This document shows, in pieces, positions 32,683-42,981 of a stretch of DNA of 63,206 nt (within the stretch, counting starts at the first letter, position 1; the number at the start of each line of letters is the position of its first letter). This stretch comes from an uncultured Oscillospiraceae bacterium. GTDB lineage: Bacteria > Bacillota > Clostridia > Oscillospirales > Oscillospiraceae. The stretch lies in assembly GCA_934623575.1 (NCBI GenBank), contig CAKTVL010000010.1:1-63206 (forward strand), in the 5' to 3' direction. Both the position numbers and the translations under genes were made by a program. The notes beneath the pieces were generated by a model that searched no databases, had not been told where the DNA came from, and was given only the letters and a program-made list of their open reading frames with translations.

Positions 32683-33228
32683 TTAATAATTCTCTTCCCG
32701 CACCTCAAAATAGCTCTGGGGATGGTTGCAGGTGGGGCACACCTCCGGGGCACTGGTGCCCACCACGATGTGGCCGCAGTTGCGGCACTCCCACACCTTC
32801 ACCTCACTCTTGGCGAACACCTCGGCCATCTCCACGTTGTGCAGCAGCGCGCGATAGCGCTCCTCGTGGTGCTTTTCGATGGCGGCCACCAACCGGAACC
32901 GGGCGGCCAGCTCCGTGAAGCCCTCCTCCTCGGCGGTCTTGGCGAAGCCCTCGTACATGTCCGTCCACTCGTAGTTCTCGCCCTCGGCGGCCGCCAGCAG
33001 ATTCTCCGCCGTATTGCCGATGCCCTCCAGCTCCTTGAACCACAGCTTGGCGTGCTCCTTCTCGTTCTCCGCCGTCTTCAAAAACAGCGCCGCGATCTGC
33101 TCATAGCCCTCCTTCTTGGCCTTGGATGCGAAGTAGGTATACTTGTTCCGCGCCTCGGACTCGCCGGCAAAGGCCGCCAGCAGATTCTTCTCCGTCTGTG
33201 TTCCCGCGTACTTGGTCGTCTTGCTCAT
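32683..33228 (-). CDS. rbr: Rubrerythrin
   Basis: A 181-residue peroxide-reducing di-iron protein of anaerobes. The ferritin-like part shows [13 protein letters not shown], the [11 protein letters not shown] pair and [11 protein letters not shown]; the C-terminal rubredoxin domain has CRNCG and CPTCNHP to bind one iron. The ATG at 33228 follows AAAAGGAGAG. Its role is oxidative-stress defence in the cytosol. Confidence 0.96.
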   Translation of the reverse strand: MSKTTKYAGTQTEKNLLAAFAGESEARNKYTYFASKAKKEGYEQIAALFLKTAENEKEHAKLWFKELEGIGNTAENLLAAAEGENYEWTDMYEGFAKTAEEEGFTELAARFRLVAAIEKHHEERYRALLHNVEMAEVFAKSEVKVWECRNCGHIVVGTSAPEVCPTCNHPQSYFEVREENY

Positions 33229-33301
33229 GATGCTCTCCTTTTCATGTCTCAGTGTTTGCTGTATTCCATGCCGTCTCCGGCATATACGCGTCGCTTTTCC
33301 C

Positions 33302-34249
33302 TCAGCTGTGCTTGAATACCTTCTTCTCCAGCGCGAAAATGCGGGGGCTGAAGGTATTCTCGTCCATGGTCTCATACGTCTCGCGATAGATCTCCATCCG
33401 GCTGTCCACCGCGTCGATAAGGCTCAGCAGCTCCGCCTCGGCGCACAGGGGCCGCACCGCCGCGCCGAACTCCGGCTCGCCGTGGTGGGACAGGATCAGA
33501 TGCTGCAGCAGCACGGATTTCTCCTCCGGCACGCCCAGCCGCGCCGCCGTCTCGGCGGCATCCTGCGCCCCCATGACCAGATGGCCCAGCAGCTGCCCCT
33601 TGATGGAGTAATCCGTGGCCAATCCCAGCTGGGAGAACACGAATTCCTGCGCCTTGGCCATGTCGTGCAGCAGCGTGCCCGTCAGCAGCAGGCTGCGGTC
33701 GATGGTCTCCGGGTACATCCCCGCCAAGAAGTCCGCGATCCGCACCATGTTGACGGTGTGCATCAGCAGCCCGCCCAAAAACGCGTGGTGCACACTCTTG
33801 GCCGCCGGGATGGCCTCCAGCGTCTCACCGTGGGCCTCCAGCATAGCTTCCGCCACGGCGCGGTAGTCCGCGTCCGTGATGGACGCCGCCGCCCGCCGCA
33901 GCGCCTCCATGGCCGCGTCCCGGTCGATGGGCGCCGTGGGCACCAGCGCCGACACGTCCACCGGGTCGTCCTCCGCCGCCGGGCGGATGCGCGACGCGGT
34001 GAACTGCACCGTGCCCCGGTATTCGCCCACGGTGCCCCGCACCTTGACCACCTTGCCCTCGTCCGCGGCGGACAGCGGGCCGGTGTAGTCCCACACCTTC
34101 AGCTCCACCGCGCCGGTGCGGTCGCTGAGCGCCCCGGTAAGGAACGGCTTTCCGTTGGCCGCCACCTTGGGATTGGCCGACTTTAGTATATAGTAGCCCT
34201 CCACCTCGTCGCCGGGGGCCATGGCCTGTATCGTCTTATTGTATTCCAT
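33302..34249 (-). CDS. YhaM-type 3'-5' exoribonuclease (OB-fold plus HD)
   Basis: The 315-residue protein joins an N-terminal OB-fold ([34 protein letters not shown]) to an HD domain ([38 protein letters not shown]). That order and length fit the YhaM/CBF1 family of manganese-dependent nucleases. The ATG at 34249 follows GGGAGGAGA and begins the OB-fold; upstream in-frame codons have no homology. Confidence 0.88.
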   Translation of the reverse strand: MEYNKTIQAMAPGDEVEGYYILKSANPKVAANGKPFLTGALSDRTGAVELKVWDYTGPLSAADEGKVVKVRGTVGEYRGTVQFTASRIRPAAEDDPVDVSALVPTAPIDRDAAMEALRRAAASITDADYRAVAEAMLEAHGETLEAIPAAKSVHHAFLGGLLMHTVNMVRIADFLAGMYPETIDRSLLLTGTLLHDMAKAQEFVFSQLGLATDYSIKGQLLGHLVMGAQDAAETAARLGVPEEKSVLLQHLILSHHGEPEFGAAVRPLCAEAELLSLIDAVDSRMEIYRETYETMDENTFSPRIFALEKKVFKHS

Positions 34250-34608
34250 GCATATCTCCTCCCCTGCTGTTCTCTGTCTGCATGATACCACTTTCTCCGC
34301 CGATGAGCAAGCGGCAACGTTCCCACCGAACGATTTTTTTGCTCGCCTGAAAGCATTTGTATTTTGATTCTCCACAGGAAAAACCAAAAAGCGACAAGTT
34401 TGTTAAAGTTCTTCTCAAGTTTCGTTTTGCGGCAGCTCTTTACACCGTTCGACTTTTTATTTATGAAATTTTTATGTACAACATTTAAACATTAACGTGC
34501 AATTTATCCGCTTGGTGCTATAATCTGAGCATAAATTTTGAGGCGATCCGGACGTCTCGGAATGAGAAGATCACTTTACTTTGCCATTTACTAAAGGAGT
34601 GTGTTTCT
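34250..34608. other. Divergent regulatory region between yhaM-like gene and cstA
   Basis: A 359-base AT-rich gap without genes. TATAAT at 34519-34524 is the probable -10 of cstA with a weak -35 (GTGCAA, 34497-34502), 85 bases before the start. The AT-rich stretch 34440-34500 contains several TTTAA/ATTAA tracts that may act as an UP-like element. No riboswitch motif recognised. Confidence 0.5.
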
Positions 34609-36117
34609 GTGACGACATTTATCATCGGCCTTGTCATCCTCATTGGCGGCGCAGCCCTCTACGGTCGCTTCTGCGAAAAGGTCTTTGGTCCTGACGACCG
34701 CAAGACGCCCGCCTACACCAAGGAAGACGGCGTAGACTTCGTCCCCATGAGAGGCTGGAAGAACAGCCTGATCAACCTGCTGAACATCGCGGGCACCGGC
34801 CCCATCCTCGGGCCGATCCAGGGCATCCTGTTTGGGCCCATCGCGTTTTTGACCATCCCCATCGGCAACGTCATCGGCGGCGCCATGCACGACTATTTCT
34901 CCGGCATGATCTGCCTGCGCGACGGCGGCACCCAGATGCCCGAGATGATCCGCCGCTACTCCACCAAGGGTATCTATAAGTTCTACAACGTGTTCGTGTG
35001 CGTACTGCTGCTGCTGGTGGGCGCTGTGTTCATCTACACCCCCGGCGACATCGCTGCCACGCAGGTCTTTGGCTTCAGCGGCAAGGCCACCGACCCCACC
35101 ACCTGGATCATCTACGGTGTCATCTTCCTGTACTACCTGATCGCCACCGTGTTCCCCATCGACGCCATCATCGGCAAGATCTACCCCATCTTCGGCGGTA
35201 TCCTGCTGTTCTCCGCCATCGGCATCTTCATCGGCATCTTCGTCACCGGTATGCCCCTGATGAACATCTGGGACAGCTGGGCTGCTCCCGTGCTGAGCCT
35301 CACCGGTGCTGACGGCACCGTGGGTACCTTCACCTACGCGGACTACTTCGCCAACGGTCACTTCCTGCCCATCTTCTTCGTGACGGTGGCCTGCGGCATT
35401 CTGTCCGGCTTCCACTCCACCCAGACCGCTATCATCTCCCGTACCATGAAGAGCGAGCGTCAGGGCCGCAACACCTTCTACAACATGATGGTGCTGGAAG
35501 GCTTCATCGCCATGGTTTGGGCTGCCGGCGCCATGGGCGTGTACAACCTGGCTTTGCAGGAGCCCAATGCCGGGCTGGCTACCGGCACCGTGGGCGTGGT
35601 CTGCAAGTACCTGCTGGGTCATGTGGGCGGCATCATCGCCCTGCTGGGCGTCATCGTGCTGCCCATCACCTCCGGTGATACGGCACTGCGCGCCCTGCGC
35701 CTGAGCCTGTCTGAGACGCTGCACATCGACCAGTCCACCAACGGCAAGCGCATCAAGCTGGCTGTGCCCATCTTCGCGCTGGTCATCGCCATCCTCGTGT
35801 TCGCCAAGACCAATGCCGACGGCTTCAACATTCTGTGGCGTTACTTCGCATGGGCCAACCAGACGCTGTCCCTGTTCGCCTTCCTGTGCATCACCGCGTG
35901 GATGTTCGAGAACGGCAAGGGTAAGTGGGCTTGGATCCCCATGATCCCCGGCTGCTTCTACACCTTCATCTGCGTGACCTACATCGCCAACGCCCACATC
36001 GGCTTCAACATCCCCTGGACGCCCGCCTACATCATCGGTGTGGTGTGCGCCATCGCCTATGTGGTGGCCTGCTGCATGTACGGCAAGAAGCGCGCTGCTA
36101 AGCTGCTGGCCAAGTAA
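34609..36117 (+). CDS. cstA: Carbon starvation protein A family transporter
   Basis: A 502-residue membrane protein with about 14 hydrophobic segments, somewhat shorter than E. coli CstA. The family blocks are visible: GPILGPIQGILFGPIAFLTI, GAMHDYFSGMICLRDGG, and GILSGFHSTQTAIISRT. CstA proteins take up peptides or pyruvate on starvation. Start codon is GTG; AAAGGAGTG is nine bases upstream. Codon use is strongly biased, suggesting high expression. Confidence 0.92.
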   Translation: MTTFIIGLVILIGGAALYGRFCEKVFGPDDRKTPAYTKEDGVDFVPMRGWKNSLINLLNIAGTGPILGPIQGILFGPIAFLTIPIGNVIGGAMHDYFSGMICLRDGGTQMPEMIRRYSTKGIYKFYNVFVCVLLLLVGAVFIYTPGDIAATQVFGFSGKATDPTTWIIYGVIFLYYLIATVFPIDAIIGKIYPIFGGILLFSAIGIFIGIFVTGMPLMNIWDSWAAPVLSLTGADGTVGTFTYADYFANGHFLPIFFVTVACGILSGFHSTQTAIISRTMKSERQGRNTFYNMMVLEGFIAMVWAAGAMGVYNLALQEPNAGLATGTVGVVCKYLLGHVGGIIALLGVIVLPITSGDTALRALRLSLSETLHIDQSTNGKRIKLAVPIFALVIAILVFAKTNADGFNILWRYFAWANQTLSLFAFLCITAWMFENGKGKWAWIPMIPGCFYTFICVTYIANAHIGFNIPWTPAYIIGVVCAIAYVVACCMYGKKRAAKLLAK

Positions 36118-36165
36118 GTTCTCTCCTCTCCTCAAATCGGTATAGCAAATAACGTACAAAACATG

Positions 36166-36215
36166 AGGGACGGCCTACGCCGTCCCTTGTGTTTTTTTCT
36201 CCCGGCTGGTATAAT
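36166..36215 (+). promoter_or_regulatory. cstA terminator merged with the glycerate kinase promoter
   Basis: A 9-bp stem AGGGACGGC / GCCGTCCCT (36166-36187) is followed by TTGTGTTTTTTT. The same bases give TTGTGT (36187-36192), 17 bp, TATAAT (36210-36215), so the T tract of the terminator doubles as the -35 region of the next gene. Confidence 0.7.
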
Positions 36216-36245
36216 CCCCTTATCAAAACGAAGGGAGTGCGCTCC

Positions 36246-37358
36246 ATGAAACGCTGTCTTGTCCTCTCCGACTCATTCAAAGGCACGCTGTCCTCCCCGG
36301 ACATCTGCCGCATCGCCCGCAGTCTCCATATCCCCGGCTGGCACATCGACGCCCTGCCGGTGGCCGATGGCGGCGAGGGCACCACAGACTGCTTTCTGGA
36401 TGCCTGCGGCGGACAGCGTATCGCCCTTCCCGTGTCCGGTCCCTTTGGCGGCACTATCGATGGCTTCTACGGCCTGCTGCCCGACGGCACGGCGGTGGTG
36501 GAGTGCGCCGCAGCAGCAGGCCTGCACCAGGCCGAGGGCCGTCCCGACCCGGAGGCGGCCACCACCTACGGTGTGGGACAGCTTCTGGCCCACGCGCTGG
36601 ATCACGGCGCAAAGCGCCTGATCCTGGGTCTGGGCGGCAGCTGCACCAACGACGGCGGCTGCGGCGCGGCCGCCGCGCTGGGTGTTCGGTTTTACGACCA
36701 ACAGGGCTGTCCCTTCGTGCCAACCGGCGGCACGCTGGCGCACATCGCGGCCATTGATCTGTCCGGGCGGCACCCCGGCCTGCGGCCCGGTGTGCTGACG
36801 GTCATGTGCGACATCGACAACCCCCTGTACGGCGAAACCGGCGCGGCATACATCTTCGCCCCGCAGAAGGGCGCAGACGATGCCTGCGTACAGCGTCTGG
36901 ACGCGGGGCTTCGGCATCTTGCCGCAGTGCTGCATGCACAGCTGGGTGCGGAGGTGGATACCCTCCCCGGCGGCGGTGCCGCCGGCGGCTGCGGCGCGGG
37001 CTGTGCCGCGCTGCTGTGCGGCGCCCTGCGCTCCGGCATCGCGACGGTGCTGGACACCGTGGACTTCGACCGCCGCGCGGCGGTCTGCAGCCTGGTGGTC
37101 ACCGGCGAGGGTTCCTTTGATGCCCAGAGCCTGGGCGGCAAGGCCATCAGCGGCGTGGCAGGCCGGTGTCAGAAACTGCACGTCCCCGCTGCCGTACTGG
37201 CCGGACGGGTGGCGCTGACTCCGGAGCAATGGGTACCGCTGGGCCTGCGGGCCGTCCGCAGCATCAACCCTGCCGGGGCGACCCTTGAGGACGCCCGAGC
37301 CAACGCCGCCGCCTATTACCGGACGGCACTGGAAACGCTGCTGAAGGAGTGGAAGTGA
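36246..37358 (+). CDS. Glycerate 2-kinase (GarK type)
   Basis: The 370-residue enzyme phosphorylates D-glycerate with ATP. Family markers: SDSFKGTLSSPD at the N-terminus, PVADGGEGTTDCF, GLGGSCTNDGG and the C-terminal VVTGEGSFDAQSLGGKAISGVA. The ATG at 36246 follows GAAGGGAGTG. The next gene starts two bases behind its stop, so the two form an operon although the functions do not obviously join. Confidence 0.94.
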   Translation: MKRCLVLSDSFKGTLSSPDICRIARSLHIPGWHIDALPVADGGEGTTDCFLDACGGQRIALPVSGPFGGTIDGFYGLLPDGTAVVECAAAAGLHQAEGRPDPEAATTYGVGQLLAHALDHGAKRLILGLGGSCTNDGGCGAAAALGVRFYDQQGCPFVPTGGTLAHIAAIDLSGRHPGLRPGVLTVMCDIDNPLYGETGAAYIFAPQKGADDACVQRLDAGLRHLAAVLHAQLGAEVDTLPGGGAAGGCGAGCAALLCGALRSGIATVLDTVDFDRRAAVCSLVVTGEGSFDAQSLGGKAISGVAGRCQKLHVPAAVLAGRVALTPEQWVPLGLRAVRSINPAGATLEDARANAAAYYRTALETLLKEWK

Positions 37359-37359
37359 T

Positions 37360-38178
37360 ATGGCACAGGTCATTGAGATACACGACTTTTCCGACCCGGC
37401 GCTGGACGTCTACGCCCGGGCCACGGAAAACCAGCTGGTCAACCGGGCCGACCCGGCCAACGCCTTGTTCATCGCCGAGAGCCCGCTGGTCATCGGTCGG
37501 GCGCTGGACGCCGGGTGCGTGCCGGTGTCGTTCCTGATGGAGCCGCAGCACATTACCGGCAAGGGCGCGGAGATACTGGGCCGCTGTGACCCGGACCTCC
37601 CCGTCTACACGGCTTCCCTGGAGGTGCTGACGCAGCTCACCGGCTTCCACCTGACCCGCGGGATGCTGTGCGCCATGCGTCGTCCGCCCCTGCCCTCTGT
37701 GGCGGAGGTCTGCGCCGGCGCGCGGCGCATCGCCGTACTGGAAAACGTGATGAACCCCACCAACGTGGGCGCCATTTTCCGCTGCGCGGCCGCCCTGGGC
37801 ATGGACGCCGTCCTGCTGACCACAGAGGGCAGCGACCCCCTGTACCGCCGGGCTTCCCGGGTGAGCATGGGTAATGTATTCCTGGTGCCATGGACCTATC
37901 TGCCGGAGGGCGACTGGACGGCGGCACTGCACGATCTGGGCTTCACCACCGCGGCCATGGCCCTGCGGGAGGACTCCCTGCGGCTGGATGACCCACGCCT
38001 GTTGTCAGCGGAGAGGCTGGCGGTGGTGCTGGGCACCGAGGGCGACGGGCTGGCCGACGGCACCATCGCCCAATGCGACCACACGGTGATGATCCCCATG
38101 ACCCATGGGGTGGACAGCCTGAATGTAGCTGCCGCGGCTGCCGTAGCCTTCTACCAGTTGGGCCTGCAATGCCAATAA
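37360..38178 (+). CDS. TrmH/SpoU-family RNA 2'-O-methyltransferase
   Basis: A 272-residue SPOUT methyltransferase. The knot motifs are intact: motif 1 LENVMNPTNVGAIFRCA, motif 2 VVLGTEGDGL, motif 3 MIPMTHGVDSLNVAAAAAVAFY. An N-terminal substrate-binding part (residues 1-110) precedes them. AAGGAGTGGAAG is in the end of the kinase gene. The RNA target (rRNA or tRNA) cannot be told. Confidence 0.93.
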   Translation: MAQVIEIHDFSDPALDVYARATENQLVNRADPANALFIAESPLVIGRALDAGCVPVSFLMEPQHITGKGAEILGRCDPDLPVYTASLEVLTQLTGFHLTRGMLCAMRRPPLPSVAEVCAGARRIAVLENVMNPTNVGAIFRCAAALGMDAVLLTTEGSDPLYRRASRVSMGNVFLVPWTYLPEGDWTAALHDLGFTTAAMALREDSLRLDDPRLLSAERLAVVLGTEGDGLADGTIAQCDHTVMIPMTHGVDSLNVAAAAAVAFYQLGLQCQ

Positions 38179-38187
38179 GCGAATAAA

Positions 38188-38214
38188 TATCCCCCCGGCT
38201 CCGCCGGGGGGATA
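38188..38214. terminator. Terminator between methyltransferase and amidohydrolase genes
   Basis: A perfect 12-bp stem TATCCCCCCGGC with its complement and a TCC loop, between two convergent genes; T tracts are weak on both sides. Confidence 0.75.
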
Positions 38215-38222
38215 CACGGTAT

Positions 38223-39518
38223 TTACAGGAACTTGTCCAGCTCCCGTTCCACATTGTCCATTTTCTTCACTTGGGGATGTTCCACACGATAGCCGGACTT
38301 AATGACCATATCCAGCGTCCGCAGGGCGGTCAGATCGGCCAGCGGGTCCGCCGCGCAGACGATCATATCCGCGCACTTGCCCGGCTGGATGGAGCCGGTC
38401 TCGCCGGCAATACCCGCCAGCGCCGCATTGCCCAGCGTGGCGCTGTGCAGCGCAAACGCCGGCGTCACGCCGCAGTACTTCACAAAGTAGCATAGCTCCC
38501 GCCACATATCGTAGTGGGTGATATAGGGGCAGCCGGTGTCGGTGCCCAGACCCACGGGGACACCATCCGCCAGACAGGCCTTCGCCATGGCGATAATACC
38601 CTCAAACACCACCTTGCCGTTCTCCTGCTGCTCATAGGTGGCGTGAGAGATACTGCGGTCGAACAGCGCATAGGGCACGGCAGGCGAGATGGTGGACACC
38701 TGGAAAGCGCCGCGTTCCTTACACAGCTGCATGATGTGCTCATCCGGCTTCGCGCCGTGCTCGATGGAGTCCACGCCGTTTTCCAGCGCCACCCGGACGC
38801 CCTCCGGGCTCTCCACATGAGCGGCCACCTGCATTCCCAGCGCATGGGCCTTATCGCAGGCCGCCTTGACCAGTGCCGGCTGCATCCGCAGCACGCCCGG
38901 CTCGCCCACCACCTCGGCGTCCATAACGCCGCCGGTGATCATCAGCTTGATCAGGTCGGGCTTTTCCGCCGCGATCTTCTCCACGAAGGCCGCGGCCTCC
39001 TCCGGCGTGCGGGCCTCATAGGCCAGCGACCCGGCCATGTGCCCGCCGGGTACCGACACCGCCATATTGGACGCCACCACCCGGGGAGACAGGATCTCGC
39101 CCCGCCTGGCCGCATCGCGAATGATCGTGTCGAAGTCCGCCACGCCGCCCACGGTACGGATAGTGGTCACGCCGGACAGCAGCTCCGTCCTGGCGTAACC
39201 CTCGCACATCTTCACGCCGATGCGGCGCATCAGGCCGTTGGAGGTGATGAGCTTCACCAGCTTCTTAGGGTCGGAGGGCTTTTTCCGGGGCTTGCCGGAG
39301 GCGGGCAGATGCACATGCAGATTGATCAGCCCCGGCAGCAGGTATTTGCCGCCCAGGTCCACGCGCGCATAGCCCTCCGGCACATCGGCCGCGTCGCAGA
39401 CGGCAGCAATGCGGTCCCCGTCCACACAGACGGCCAGCCTCGTCCGAGGCTGCATGTCCCTGGTGCCGTCCAGCACCACGCCGCCCACCAGCGCGTATTT
39501 CTCACGATTTATGTACAC
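38223..39518 (-). CDS. Metal-dependent amidohydrolase
   Basis: A 431-residue TIM-barrel hydrolase of the imidazolonepropionase-like/prolidase group. Metal ligands are visible: HVH in GLINLHVHLPASG, the bridging Lys region IKLMITGG, His in QVAAHVESPEG, His in DSIEHGAKPD and Asp in GLGTDTGCP. AGGAGGG directly abuts an ATG (39524), too close for initiation; the GTG at 39518 has proper spacing and is preferred. The substrate is unknown; dipeptides or cyclic amides are typical. Confidence 0.87.
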   Translation of the reverse strand: MYINREKYALVGGVVLDGTRDMQPRTRLAVCVDGDRIAAVCDAADVPEGYARVDLGGKYLLPGLINLHVHLPASGKPRKKPSDPKKLVKLITSNGLMRRIGVKMCEGYARTELLSGVTTIRTVGGVADFDTIIRDAARRGEILSPRVVASNMAVSVPGGHMAGSLAYEARTPEEAAAFVEKIAAEKPDLIKLMITGGVMDAEVVGEPGVLRMQPALVKAACDKAHALGMQVAAHVESPEGVRVALENGVDSIEHGAKPDEHIMQLCKERGAFQVSTISPAVPYALFDRSISHATYEQQENGKVVFEGIIAMAKACLADGVPVGLGTDTGCPYITHYDMWRELCYFVKYCGVTPAFALHSATLGNAALAGIAGETGSIQPGKCADMIVCAADPLADLTALRTLDMVIKSGYRVEHPQVKKMDNVERELDKFL

Positions 39519-39547
39519 AAGCATCCCTCCTGTTGGGAATTTTCCGC

Positions 39548-39576
39548 ATGATACCACGCCTTGGCGGAAAAAGCAA
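39548..39576 (-). promoter_or_regulatory. Promoter of the amidohydrolase gene
   Basis: Minus strand: TTGCTT (39571-39576), 17 bp, TATCAT (39548-39553). Confidence 0.7.
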
Positions 39577-39605
39577 TAGGCAATTCCCCGCCGCCGATAT
39601 GAAAC

Positions 39606-39631
39606 CGGGAGACGGCCCACGCCGTCTCCCG
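39606..39631 (-). terminator. Hairpin behind the cupin gene
   Basis: A perfect 11-bp stem CGGGAGACGGC with its complement lies seven bases behind the cupin stop codon. The T tract on the minus strand is weak. Confidence 0.7.
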
Positions 39632-39637
39632 CTTTTC

Positions 39638-39961
39638 TCAGAATACCACCACCAGCAGCATCTTGAACTGCTCCTGGCCGTACACCGCGTGGGGGTGCCG
39701 CGCGGGCATGAGGATGGACTCGCCGGTGTGCAGGACGTGGGGCACGCCGTCCACCGTCACGCGGCCCACGCCGTCCAGGCAGGTCACCAGCGCGTCGCCG
39801 CCGGACTCGTGGGTGCTGATCTCCTCGTCCTTGTCAAAGGCGAACAGCGTCACGCTGACGGCGTCGTTCTGGGCCAGCGTCTTGCTGACCACCTGCCCCT
39901 GCTGATACGCCACCTGGTCCTTCAGCGTCAGCACCGTGGAAACATCGAGATTCTTCATCAT
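39638..39961 (-). CDS. Small cupin-domain protein
   Basis: A 107-residue single cupin barrel. Metal-binding style residues: STHESGGDALVTCLDG (motif 1, one His where two are common) and MPARHPHAVYGQEQFKMLLV (motif 2). AAGGAGTG lies eight bases before the ATG at 39961; a second ATG follows directly. Such proteins act as small isomerases or sensors; no specific function can be given. Confidence 0.85.
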   Translation of the reverse strand: MMKNLDVSTVLTLKDQVAYQQGQVVSKTLAQNDAVSVTLFAFDKDEEISTHESGGDALVTCLDGVGRVTVDGVPHVLHTGESILMPARHPHAVYGQEQFKMLLVVVF

Positions 39962-39995
39962 AAAATGCACTCCTTACCATACTATATACCGTGGT

Positions 39996-40025
39996 AAAAA
40001 GAGGACGGCTCTGCCGTCCTCTTTT
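39996..40025. terminator. Terminator of metK
   Basis: A 13-bp stem (AAAAGAGGACGGC with its complement, TCT loop) eight bases behind the metK stop; on the minus strand it runs into TTTTT. Confidence 0.88.
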
Positions 40026-40032
40026 CGATGGT

Positions 40033-41217
<1,185 letters not shown>

Positions 41218-41251
41218 GATTTTTTCTCCTTTCATCTCTCGGATGGTCATT

Positions 41252-41393
41252 GAAAAAAGCGCTCTGCCGAACCGACAGAGCGCTGTGCTTCTTTGCTCAT
41301 CCTCATCTTTCGATTCGTTCGCCGGATTTGGCACCTTGAAAAAACAGGTTGCCGTGGCTTCATCGGGCCGGTCCCTCCGCCACTCTTGATAAG
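41252..41393 (-). promoter_or_regulatory. SAM-I (S-box) riboswitch with terminator
   Basis: Minus strand from 41393: CTTATCAAGAG opens P1, then GGCGGAGGGACCGGCCC, GATGAAGCC, CGGCAACC and AGGTGCCAAATCC, all invariant parts of the S-box, closing with GATGAG near 41298. The terminator is a perfect 11-bp stem AGCGCTCTGTC with its complement, followed by TTTTTT (41252-41284). Binding of SAM would favour termination before metK. Confidence 0.95.
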
Positions 41394-41412
41394 GTATTTA
41401 CTTGTATCATAC

Positions 41413-41440
41413 ATTGTAGCAGCTTTTTTGCCGTTGTCAA
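41413..41440 (-). promoter_or_regulatory. Promoter of the metK leader
   Basis: Minus strand: TTGACA (41435-41440), 16 bp, TACAAT (41413-41418), directly before the S-box. Confidence 0.82.
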
Positions 41441-41598
41441 TAGTATTTCCGGGAAAAATGCAAATAATTCAACTCTGCGGAAACTCATCCCCGCCCCGCC
41501 CCGGCCGACGCGCTCATATTGTTCAAAAAAATGACATGACTTTTCCGCCCGCATGCGGTATACTGGACACAATTTGTATACACAGGAGGTCTCTCCCC

Positions 41599-42471
41599 TT
41601 GAAAAAACTCTATGATGGGGTGCAGCGCTTCTGCGCCAGCCATCCCCGGTTCGGCATCCCCAACCTCATGCGCGTCATCGTGGCGGGCAACGTGGCGGTG
41701 TACATTCTCATGCTGCTGACCCAGGCCAACGACGCCAACGCCCTGAGCTTTCTCACCTTCAACCTCAACGCCCTGCTCCACGGCGAGGTGTGGCGCATCG
41801 TCACCTTCGTTTTCGTGCCCGGCTACTCCTCCCCCCTGTCCCTGCTGATCAGCCTGTACTTCTACTACTGGATCGGCACCACGCTGGAGCGGCAGTGGGG
41901 CACGGCCAAGTTCAACCTCTACTACCTCAGCGGCATGCTGCTGACGGTGCTGGGCGTGGTGCTGGCCAGCCTGATCACCGGCAACTACTACCTCACCGCG
42001 GCCGGCACCGGCTATGTGAACCTGTCCATGTTCTTCGCCTTCGCCTTCCTGTTCCCGGACACCACGGTGCTGCTGTTCTTCATCCTGCCCATCAAGATGA
42101 AGTGGCTGGCCTATCTGGACGCGGCGCTGTTCGCCTTCGACATCATCAAGGCCTTGGGCGCCCACAACTGGGCGGGCGTGGTGCTGCCGGTGGTGGCGCT
42201 GCTGAACTTCGCCGTGTTCATCTGGCCGGAGGTCCACTACCTCAAGGAGCGCACCAAATACCAGGCCTCCCGCAAGACCGTCCAGTTCCGCCAGGCCCAG
42301 CAGCAAGCCCAGCAGGCCCAGCAGCAGGGCTATCGCCACAAGTGCGCCGTCTGCGGCCGCACGGACACCGACTATCCCGACCTGCAGTTCCGCTATTGCA
42401 GCAAGTGCGCCGGCTACCACTGCTTCTGTCAGGACCACATCTTCAACCACGTCCACTTCACCGAGGAATAA
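41599..42471 (+). CDS. Rhomboid-like membrane protein with C-terminal zinc ribbon
   Basis: A 290-residue protein with six hydrophobic segments arranged as in rhomboid proteases (FNLNALLHGEVWRIVTFVFVP; YYWIGTTLERQWGTAKFNLYYLSG). The expected catalytic GxSG is replaced by AAGTGYVNLSMFF, and no catalytic His follows, so it is probably an inactive pseudo-protease. After a Gln/Ala-rich coil (QAQQQAQQAQQQ) comes a zinc ribbon with CAVCG and CSKC plus a His/Cys-rich end. The start is TTG at 41599 with ACAGGAGG eight bases upstream; no ATG fits the conserved start. Confidence 0.8.
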   Translation: MKKLYDGVQRFCASHPRFGIPNLMRVIVAGNVAVYILMLLTQANDANALSFLTFNLNALLHGEVWRIVTFVFVPGYSSPLSLLISLYFYYWIGTTLERQWGTAKFNLYYLSGMLLTVLGVVLASLITGNYYLTAAGTGYVNLSMFFAFAFLFPDTTVLLFFILPIKMKWLAYLDAALFAFDIIKALGAHNWAGVVLPVVALLNFAVFIWPEVHYLKERTKYQASRKTVQFRQAQQQAQQAQQQGYRHKCAVCGRTDTDYPDLQFRYCSKCAGYHCFCQDHIFNHVHFTEE

Positions 42472-42497
42472 TACGCGCAGCAGACCTACAGGGGAGA

Positions 42498-42762
42498 CCG
42501 CTCCGGCGGCCTCCTTCAGGCTGTCGAAAAAGCCTTCGGCTTCTTCGACAGCCTGAAGAATGCCGTTATTTTTGCGCCGCGCAGCGGCGCGAAAATATTC
42601 GCTCTGCTCAACGCACGCCTTGCAAAGCAAGGCTTAGCGCGGCATTTGATCTGATTCGAGGCGGGCTCCGCCCCCTCGAGCTCCCCCGGCGGAGAAGAAG
42701 ATACTGCGCAAAACAAAGTTTTTCGACAAGTTGAGCGCCGCCCTGTGGGCGGCGCTTTTTCG
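42498..42762. repeat. Hairpin-rich dispersed repeat element
   Basis: A non-coding block that is almost wholly made of hairpins: 42515-42558 (19-bp stem, TTCG loop), GCGCCGCGC..GCGGCGC at 42572-42590, CTTGC..GCAAG at 42620-42634, GGCGGGC..CCGCC at 42661-42675, and a terminator AGCGCCGCCC..GGGCGGCGCT with TTTT at 42734-42760. Its modular look suggests a dispersed REP-like element downstream of genes; copy number cannot be seen from this window. Confidence 0.6.
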
Positions 42763-42791
42763 CGCTCTGCGCCGGATGACGCCGCTCTATC

Positions 42792-42959
42792 TTAAGGCAA
42801 CGCCGCACAATGAAAGCTGCGGCGCTTTGCGGAAATTTTGCACCCTGATCTCGTTGCGATTTTTTGCAATACATCAAGTATTGCGGCAAAACCGCGCCTT
42901 ATCAGTGCACAAAATTTTCTCGCAAATCGCTCTTGTTCAATTGTGCGGTGTTACCTTAA
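42792..42959. mobile_element. MITE-like full-length palindromic element, 168 bp
   Basis: The ends are 20-base imperfect inverted repeats: TTAAGGCAACGCCGCACAAT (42792-42811) against the complement of 42940-42959, with two mismatches. The inner sequences also pair along the whole length (GGAAATTTTGCAC..CTGAT against ATCAG..GTGCACAAAATTTTCT; TTGCAATAC against GTATTGC), so the element folds into one long hairpin. It has no coding capacity and is AT-rich against its GC-rich surroundings, the usual picture of a MITE mobilised by a transposase elsewhere. Confidence 0.8.
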
Positions 42960-42981
42960 TCAAATCTTACCGTTTCGCACG

